6,908 nt of DNA from NCBI GenBank assembly GCA_002455335.1, contig DKKP01000299.1, forward strand, positions 1-6,908. The letters run 5' to 3'. Source of the DNA: Anaerolineales bacterium UBA6663 (GTDB lineage Bacteria; Chloroflexota; Anaerolineae; Anaerolineales; UBA6663). The notes below the pieces were generated by a model. That model did no database searches. It was not told where the DNA came from and worked only from the letters and a program-made list of their open reading frames with translations. Within the stretch, counting starts at the first letter, position 1; each line of letters opens with the position of its first letter. Both the position numbers and the translations under genes were made by a program. Of the stretch, positions 1 through 4,057 are shown one piece after another.

Positions 1-1011
1 ACCGCCTGTGCACCGACGCCGGCGCCGACGCCCGCAAGCCTGCCCACGGCGATCGTCGCGGTCAACACGGCGCCGACCGCCACGCCCAGCGTCGTGCCAA
101 CGCCGACGCTGGGCGCGACAGATACACCGGCCGCCGCGGCCACCGCCACGCTCACGCCGGAGCCGGCCACGCCGACGCTCGACCCAAGCGCAGCAGCTGT
201 ACCTACCTACTGGACCCCGATCTGGCCCACCAACGAGTCTTCGGTCTTTCTGCCGGCGCCCGACACCTTCGGTGGGGACCCGCATCTGTATTTCGGTCGC
301 CCGCTTGGCGCCGGCGCCAACATCTTCGCCGTCGGCGACTATCGCTTCGGCATGACTCGCGATAACACGCTCGTGGCGCATCACGGCCTCGACTACGGCA
401 ACCCGATCGGTGCGCCGGTCGTCTCAGTCGGCGACGGCGTCGTGTACTACGCCGGGTCGGACCATGAGCGCGTCTTTGGGCCGCGCGAGGACTTCTACGG
501 CAACGTGATCGTCATCCAGCTCAGCGCCGCAGTCAGCGCCTACGCCGTGTATGGGCACCTCGATACGGTCTCAGTGGTGAGCGGCCAGGCCGTGGCTGAG
601 GGCGAATTCATCGGCACGGTCGGGGACCGCGGCGTGGCAGCAGGTCCCCACCTCCATCTCGAGATCCGCACCGACAACCCCGATAGCTACTACAACGTGG
701 TCAATCCGGACCTGTGGCTGCGCCCAATCCCGGGCCACGGCGTGATCGCCATTCGCGTCACGCGCGGTGAGGGTGACCTTGTGCCGGGCGTGCGCGTCAT
801 CGCGGCGTGCAGCGACAAGCGTTATCGCACGGTCGACACGTACTGGTACGGAGGCACCCTGCCCGATCGCTTCTATCTCGAGAACGCGGCGCTTGGCGAC
901 ATCCCCGCCGGGCCCTGCACACTCACTGCACAACTCGACGGTCAGACTCTGACAACCACCGTAGACGTGCCGGCTGGCAGTCTGGCATTTGCCTGGCTCA
1001 GGGGGGATTGA
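1..1011 (+). CDS. M23 family metallopeptidase, probable lipoprotein (5' partial)
   Basis: The frame is open from base 1 to the TGA at 1009-1011, so the start lies upstream of the window and the GTG at 94 is only an internal codon. The first visible residues are T-A-C followed by a Thr/Pro/Ala-rich stretch of about 70 residues. This looks like the end of a lipobox with the lipidated Cys encoded at 7-9 and a flexible linker. The M23 (LytM-like) domain covers visible residues of about 110-240. It has H-x3-D (H127, D131; bases 379-393), Y-G-H-L (H186) and G-P-H-L-H-L-E (H217, H219), so the zinc ligands and catalytic His are all present. Such enzymes cleave peptidoglycan cross-bridges or stems outside the membrane. 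Residues of about 246-336 form a beta-rich domain with G-D-I-P-A-G-P and V-P-A-G, resembling carboxypeptidase-regulatory-like folds. The fold call is firm. The lipoprotein call is inference, because the signal peptide is not visible. It converges on the - strand gene after 18 bases. Confidence 0.9.
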   Translation, partial: TACAPTPAPTPASLPTAIVAVNTAPTATPSVVPTPTLGATDTPAAAATATLTPEPATPTLDPSAAAVPTYWTPIWPTNESSVFLPAPDTFGGDPHLYFGRPLGAGANIFAVGDYRFGMTRDNTLVAHHGLDYGNPIGAPVVSVGDGVVYYAGSDHERVFGPREDFYGNVIVIQLSAAVSAYAVYGHLDTVSVVSGQAVAEGEFIGTVGDRGVAAGPHLHLEIRTDNPDSYYNVVNPDLWLRPIPGHGVIAIRVTRGEGDLVPGVRVIAACSDKRYRTVDTYWYGGTLPDRFYLENAALGDIPAGPCTLTAQLDGQTLTTTVDVPAGSLAFAWLRGD

Positions 1012-1035
1012 TGACCGCTGATCGCTGACTCAATC
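1006..1035. terminator. Short inverted repeat between convergent genes, possible weak bidirectional terminator
   Basis: GATTGA at 1006-1011 is the reverse complement of TCAATC at 1030-1035, with an 18-base loop between. Each arm holds the Asp-stop codons (GAT TGA) of one of the two convergent genes, so the symmetry may simply arise from both genes ending alike. No T-run follows on either strand, although the 18-base gap leaves little room for any other terminator. Confidence 0.25.
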
Positions 1036-1881
1036 ATTGTTAATTCCCAGGTGTTTCTGGCGCAGCGCCGAGAGCGTGCCGTCGGCTTCGAGCTCGGCGA
1101 GGATCCGGTTGACCTCGCGCAGAAGCTGCGGGCTGCGCGCACCGGTCGCGATGACGTAGGGCTCGGGGTCGAGCGTCGGGCCGCTCAGGCGAACGGCATC
1201 GTGGGCTCCGACATAGGCGTGCGCGGTCACGGCGTCGACAAGCACAGCGGTGACCTCTCCCGCCAGCAAGGCGTCGAGCGCATCGGCGGCCGTCTCGTAG
1301 CGCTCAACCGTCAGGCCTGCCACGCGCCTGGCCCACTGCCGCGAGAGCACATCCCCCATCGAGCCATACTCCACGCCAAGCACCCGCGCTTGCGCCCAGG
1401 TCCACGGCGCAAGCGAGTCGAGCTCACCCGGATCGTCGTGCGGCACCACGGCGCGCAGACCCGAGACGAAATAGGGCTCGCTGTAGGCTGCATCGTCGAG
1501 CTGGTTCAGGTCGGCGACGAAGGCCGAGATCACGAGATCGGCGCGCTCGGAGGCCAGTGCCTGGAGCAGCGCATCGTAGGTGATATTCTCGATCCGCACC
1601 GTCACGTCCAGGCGATCGCCAAGGGCATTGGCCAGGTCAACGTCAAGCCCATAGAGCGCGCCGTCCGGCCCGACCGCCGAGAACGGCGGGTAGCTCGCAT
1701 CGGTCGCCACACGCAGGACTCGCTCGCTCTGGATCCGCGCCCAGATGCGATCGTCGGGCGCCAGGATCGTGCCTCCCACCCACAGCGCGCCGGCGGCGGC
1801 GGTGACGACCAGCGCGGCCAGGCCAAGGCGGGCCGGCCAGTTCAGCCGACGCAGCAGCCCGACAAGATGCTCGCTCTTCAT
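1030..1881 (-). CDS. Family 3 extracellular solute-binding protein, N-terminally membrane-anchored
   Basis: This 283-residue protein matches the SBP_bac_3 fold, which binds amino acids or similar small solutes outside the membrane for ABC importers or receptors. Residues 19-40 form one hydrophobic segment after an R-R/R-containing N-terminus. There is no lipobox Cys, so it is a signal anchor or a cleaved signal peptide. Family landmarks in order are V-L-R-V-A-T-D-x-x-Y-P-P-F (55-67), G-L-D-V-D-L-A (78-84), A-D-L-V-I-S-A (114-120), Y-S-E-P-Y-F (133-138), a lobe-2 Asp at V-D-A-V (D216) and A-D-G-T-L near the C-terminus (266-270). The T-x-x-R that normally supplies the carboxylate-binding Arg is absent; Gln127 falls near that position, so the ligand may not be a standard amino acid. 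I chose the ATG at 1881 because it overlaps the upstream TGA as ATGA; a TTG at 1887 is in frame but sits only 4 bases from the GAGG. No permease or ATPase gene is adjacent. Confidence 0.88.
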   Translation of the reverse strand: MKSEHLVGLLRRLNWPARLGLAALVVTAAAGALWVGGTILAPDDRIWARIQSERVLRVATDASYPPFSAVGPDGALYGLDVDLANALGDRLDVTVRIENITYDALLQALASERADLVISAFVADLNQLDDAAYSEPYFVSGLRAVVPHDDPGELDSLAPWTWAQARVLGVEYGSMGDVLSRQWARRVAGLTVERYETAADALDALLAGEVTAVLVDAVTAHAYVGAHDAVRLSGPTLDPEPYVIATGARSPQLLREVNRILAELEADGTLSALRQKHLGINND

Positions 1882-1897
1882 GGCCAAAGATCCTCAA
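1878..1897 (-). promoter_or_regulatory. ATGA stop/start overlap with upstream GAGG ribosome-binding site
   Basis: On the - strand the glycosidase stop TGA (1880-1878) shares bases with the binding-protein ATG (1881-1879). A TTGAGGA stretch lies at 1897-1891, its GAGG 10 bases before the ATG. This arrangement is typical of translational coupling, so the two proteins are probably made together from one mRNA. The spacing is at the long end for a Shine-Dalgarno site. Confidence 0.65.
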
Positions 1898-3026
1898 CGG
1901 CCCAGTCCCTGACGGCGTCGTAGATCGGCTTGCGCACGAACTCGGGCGTCACGAGCGTGAAGTAGTCGCCGTAGCTGCGTTGCGGCGCGGGATAGCGAAA
2001 AGCCCAGATACACACAGCCGGCACATTTGCCCAGTTCGCCTCGGCATAGGCGAGCGCCGCGATCGTGTAGTCGATGCGCACGCCCGGCCGCACGGCGCGC
2101 GTCCAGCGCGGCGAATCGTTCCAGCCCATCTCGGTCACATAGATCGGCGCTTCGCCCTCACCGTAGCGCGCCATCACTTCGCGTACCAGTTCGACACGCC
2201 GGAAGTTGAGCGCATCCGGTGCTGGCGGATCGTCAGGCGGGAAGCTCAACCCATAGGCATGTACGGCCAATCCATCGAGGACATCGGCTGCGCCGGCAGC
2301 GTACATGCGCTCGAGGAAGACCAGATCGTTCAGCGCCAAATCGCTGCCCTCGGGCTCGAGCGTGGGCGCCAGAGCGCCGGCCAACACGATCAGATCAGGG
2401 TCGGCGGCGTGCGCGCGATCGGCAGCCAGGCGGATCAATCGAGTGTAGGCCTCGGGATCGGGGCGCCGAAAGCCCCACTCGAGCGCGATGTTGGGTTCGT
2501 TCCACAAGATGATCGCGGCCAGCCGGCCGTCGAAGCGCTCGACAAACGCCGCCACGAAGTCGGCAAAGTCTGGAAAGTGTTCTTCAGGCAGGAAGGTATC
2601 GGGGCCCGGTGTGCCGTCGGCGTTCTGCGGGCGAGCCCACGACGGCACGATTCCGCCCAGCCGGGCGACGACCCCAACGCCCTGGTTCGCAGCAAGATCG
2701 ATGCGCAGTTCAGCCGCGGCGAAGTCGTAGATCCCGGCCTCGGGCTCATAATACGCCCATGGGAAGTATTCGACGACTGTCGGCGCGCCCATCTCGCGTA
2801 CCAGCTCGAGCGTGCGCAGGATCTTCCAGGGTTCGACTTCGTCGGTCAGCCGGGTGTGCGTGCAGGTGATCGGGTGTTGGGTCTCTACGACCTGCTGCGG
2901 GCCGACTTCGAGCGGCGGCAGGACGGCGCGCGGCATCGCAAGCATGGCCGTGGCAAGCACGGCGACGCGCGCCAGCACGTTCAAGGGTTTCCGCGAACGC
3001 GCGCGCCAGGTGTGAGGTTCAACCAT
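1878..3026 (-). CDS. Secreted clan GH-A glycoside hydrolase (PslG/GH39-like or GH5-like)
   Basis: This 382-residue protein has a basic N-terminus (R-A-R-S-R-K) and a hydrophobic stretch at about 17-36, which together act as a signal peptide or anchor. The rest reads as a TIM-barrel glycosidase. It has F-P-W-A-Y-Y-E-P (88-95) near an early strand, W-N-E-P-N at 175-179 with E177 as the expected acid/base, H-A-Y-G at 256-259, and V-T-E-M-G-W at 297-302 with E299 as the expected nucleophile. The two carboxylates in NEP and TEMGW settings identify a retaining clan GH-A enzyme. The overall pattern resembles PslG-type GH39 endoglycosidases linked to exopolysaccharides, but GH5-like 'cellulase family' is equally possible and the substrate is unknown. 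The ATG at 3026 fits the signal peptide and sits just after a -10-like element. It overlaps the downstream binding-protein gene by 4 bases. Both catalytic Glu residues are intact, so activity is expected. Confidence 0.87.
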   Translation of the reverse strand: MVEPHTWRARSRKPLNVLARVAVLATAMLAMPRAVLPPLEVGPQQVVETQHPITCTHTRLTDEVEPWKILRTLELVREMGAPTVVEYFPWAYYEPEAGIYDFAAAELRIDLAANQGVGVVARLGGIVPSWARPQNADGTPGPDTFLPEEHFPDFADFVAAFVERFDGRLAAIILWNEPNIALEWGFRRPDPEAYTRLIRLAADRAHAADPDLIVLAGALAPTLEPEGSDLALNDLVFLERMYAAGAADVLDGLAVHAYGLSFPPDDPPAPDALNFRRVELVREVMARYGEGEAPIYVTEMGWNDSPRWTRAVRPGVRIDYTIAALAYAEANWANVPAVCIWAFRYPAPQRSYGDYFTLVTPEFVRKPIYDAVRDWAVEDLWP

Positions 3027-3033
3027 CTAAACG

Positions 3034-3042
3034 ACTATAGCA
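3034..3042 (-). promoter_or_regulatory. Extended -10 promoter of the glycosidase/binding-protein pair, probably leaderless
   Basis: The - strand reads TGC-TATAGT (3042-3034), a near-consensus -10 hexamer with a TGn extension, ending 7 bases before the ATG at 3026. Transcription would start at or next to the A of the ATG, and no purine-rich ribosome site lies between, so translation would be leaderless. The hexamer 17 bases upstream (GATTCT) is a poor -35, which suits an extended -10 promoter. Prediction only. Confidence 0.5.
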
Positions 3043-3118
3043 GAAGGCTCACGCCGAGAATCCGGCCGGGCTGAGGGGGTGTGCTGGGGCGAGTGGTCAC
3101 CCTGGTCCAGGCGTGGCT

Positions 3119-3142
3119 CAAAACAAGCCGGAACTTCGCGGC
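3119..3142 (-). terminator. Weak stem with T-rich tail in the spacer
   Basis: On the - strand GCCG (3142-3139) can pair with CGGC (3130-3127) across 8 bases, followed by TTGTTTTG (3126-3119). A short GC stem plus T-rich tail suits termination behind the small PPC-like gene, but a 4-bp stem is weak. Confidence 0.25.
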
Positions 3143-3152
3143 AAGAATCCCT

Positions 3153-3185
3153 CCCTGACAACGCGTGCTTGCCCACGGCTCAGGG
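3153..3185 (-). terminator. Two-part stem-loop overlapping the stop codon of the PPC-like gene
   Basis: CCCTGA (3153-3158) pairs with TCAGGG (3180-3185). The 21-base interval holds a further CGTG/CACG stem (3164-3167 and 3174-3177). The TGA stop at 3182-3180 is inside the outer stem. There is no run of T directly after it, so it may terminate weakly, stabilise the 3' end of the mRNA, or be chance. Confidence 0.3.
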
Positions 3186-3695
3186 GTAAGTCACCGTAAG
3201 TGTGTAGACGCCCGTATCGAGCGCGCGTGTGCTGACGACCCGAACAACGTAGGTGTCCACGGTGGTCAGTGTCGCGGTGATCACATACGGCGGCCCGCCG
3301 GCATAGCCGACCTGCCCGCCGCCCAGCTGCGCGACGACGACCTGACCCAGCTCTGTGGTGCTCGACCCGGCGCCGTTGAGCCCTGTCACGCTGAGATGCA
3401 TAAGGCCAGGCGCTGTCGTCGTGAAGCGCCAATAGTCGCTATCCAACTGCGGCCCGGTGTTGTGGAAGCCGAAGTGGTCGATCGCTGAGCCGAGCAGAAC
3501 GTCAGCCCGTCCTTCGGTGCCATTTGGCTCGGTTTCATACCTTGGATCCGCGTCGCGGGCAAGGCACGGCAGATACAGCGTCTCGCTGCCTGGTTGACGC
3601 GTTGAGGCGGTATTGGCCGGTGAAGGTGTCACCCCAACCCACAGGGCAAACACCAGGCCGAGTTTCAAGATGCGGTGCCAGGCAACGGCCGACAT
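3180..3695 (-). CDS. Small secreted PPC-like domain protein
   Basis: From the ATG at 3695 the product is 171 residues. Residues 1-27 are a clear signal peptide with a hydrophobic core (about 9-22) and S-P-A before the likely cut. A short linker with L-Y-L-P (40-43) leads into Y-E-T-E-P-N (53-58), then D-S-D-Y-W-R-F (85-91), T-A-P-G (103-106 region), and a closing T-Y-V-V-R-V / T-Y-T-L-T-V-T-Y-P pair of strands. This is the pre-peptidase C-terminal (PPC)-type beta-sandwich, usually found at the end of large secreted proteins. Here it is nearly the whole protein, with no enzyme domain. It closely parallels the end of the large protein encoded just upstream on the same strand. The frame stays open to a GTG at 3779, adding 28 residues, but those would precede the signal peptide, so the ATG is preferred. 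No strong ribosome site is visible. Function unknown; surface adhesion or complex assembly is a guess. Confidence 0.75.
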   Translation of the reverse strand: MSAVAWHRILKLGLVFALWVGVTPSPANTASTRQPGSETLYLPCLARDADPRYETEPNGTEGRADVLLGSAIDHFGFHNTGPQLDSDYWRFTTTAPGLMHLSVTGLNGAGSSTTELGQVVVAQLGGGQVGYAGGPPYVITATLTTVDTYVVRVVSTRALDTGVYTLTVTYP

Positions 3696-3742
3696 GAGGT
3701 CGATTCTCGGTGGGCCCACGGTGAGGTCCCTGGGCGAACACG

Positions 3743-3757
3743 TGAGCCTATGGCTCA
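3743..3757. repeat. 6-bp inverted repeat in the probable 5' leader of the PPC-like gene
   Basis: TGAGCC (3743-3748) and GGCTCA (3752-3757) form a perfect 6-bp stem with a 3-base loop. It lies between the candidate -10 element and the ATG at 3695, so it would be in the roughly 90-base leader and could be a regulator site or an RNA hairpin. Confidence 0.35.
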
Positions 3758-3791
3758 GGTTGAATTGTGGTCGATGCACGCTGACCCCTTC

Positions 3792-3797
3792 AGTATA
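3792..3797 (-). promoter_or_regulatory. Candidate -10 element of the PPC-like gene
   Basis: The - strand reads TATACT at 3797-3792, five of six bases matching the -10 consensus. TTGAAC at 3814-3809 resembles a -35 but the 11-base gap is too short, so the -35 is unresolved. The element is about 97 bases before the preferred ATG and 12 bases before an alternative GTG at 3779. Confidence 0.35.
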
Positions 3798-3825
3798 ACC
3801 GATGGGTCGTTCAACTCCGGGGGCC

Positions 3826-3841
3826 GGCGCGCCATCGCGCC
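3826..3841. repeat. 6-bp GC hairpin in the spacer
   Basis: GGCGCG (3826-3831) pairs perfectly with CGCGCC (3836-3841) around a 4-base loop. No T-run follows on either strand. It lies upstream of the -10-like element and might be an operator half-site pair or chance in GC-rich DNA. Confidence 0.3.
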
Positions 3842-3986
3842 ATTACTCAGCCCTCTGTGCAGTTGGGCGAGTCGTTGCCCACTGGGTCCTGGCTATCGCC
3901 GGGATTCCGCCCCCCAACCGACCAAGACACCTGACTCAGAAGGGTTTGCCAACGGTAACTCCGTGGGCTTGCACACCTGGCTCACG

Positions 3987-4018
3987 CCCTACACGGGCAA
4001 TCGCTTGCCCGTGTAGGG
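3987..4018. repeat. Perfect 14-bp hairpin with 4-base loop, REP-like or terminator stem
   Basis: CCCTACACGGGCAA (3987-4000) is exactly complementary to 4005-4018, with loop TCGC (4001-4004). This is far too long a perfect match to be chance. It lies about 40 bases behind the stop of the large - strand gene, as a terminator would, but no T-run follows on either strand. The CCCTAC...GTAGGG ends resemble palindromic intergenic repeats that I recall as frequent in Chloroflexota, so a dispersed REP-like element is the main alternative. Confidence 0.75.
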
Positions 4019-4051
4019 GTACGAACGCGCGCCGTCCGGATGCATTCGTGC
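4019..4051. repeat. Imperfect hairpin abutting the 14-bp hairpin
   Basis: The 10-base arms at 4019-4028 and 4042-4051 (GTACGAACGC and GCATTCGTGC) pair with one G-T wobble and one mismatch around a 13-base loop. It sits between the stop codon of the large gene (4058) and the perfect hairpin, with no gap between the two hairpins, so the two may form one bipartite element. Confidence 0.4.
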
Positions 4052-4057
4052 CGACCA

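Larger units (their letters stand above)
3696..4057. other. 362-base non-coding spacer with promoter-like and hairpin elements
   Basis: No convincing gene was found here. The open frames across it on the + strand lack domain signals and end at arbitrary places. Structures seen are a TGAGCC-TAT-GGCTCA hairpin (3743-3757), a -10-like TATACT on the - strand (3797-3792), a GGCGCG-CCAT-CGCGCC hairpin (3826-3841), a perfect 14-bp hairpin (3987-4018), and an imperfect hairpin (4019-4051) directly behind the large gene. About 140 bases between 3842 and 3986 hold nothing I can name. Confidence 0.6.

Noticed and set aside
8..355. Arg/Pro-rich + strand frame at the left edge
   Set aside because: It is an out-of-frame reading of the Thr/Pro linker of the M23 protein; the composition is a GC-rich artefact.
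1000..1008. RGD tripeptide at the C-terminus of the M23 protein as an integrin-type motif
   Set aside because: A three-residue match at the extreme end of a bacterial protein is expected by chance and has no support from context.
1051..1923. Long + strand open frame (290 codons) opposite the solute-binding protein gene
   Set aside because: Its translation is Arg/Gly/Val-rich with no domain or signal, and it lies exactly antisense to a well-recognised family. GC-rich DNA commonly leaves such frames open.
1980..3074. Long + strand open frame (364 codons) opposite the glycosidase gene
   Set aside because: It mirrors the glycosidase with low-complexity basic translation and no recognisable domains, whereas the opposite strand has intact catalytic motifs.
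3809..3814. TTGAAC as the -35 box for the PPC-like gene
   Set aside because: The gap to TATACT is only 11 bases, too short for a standard promoter.
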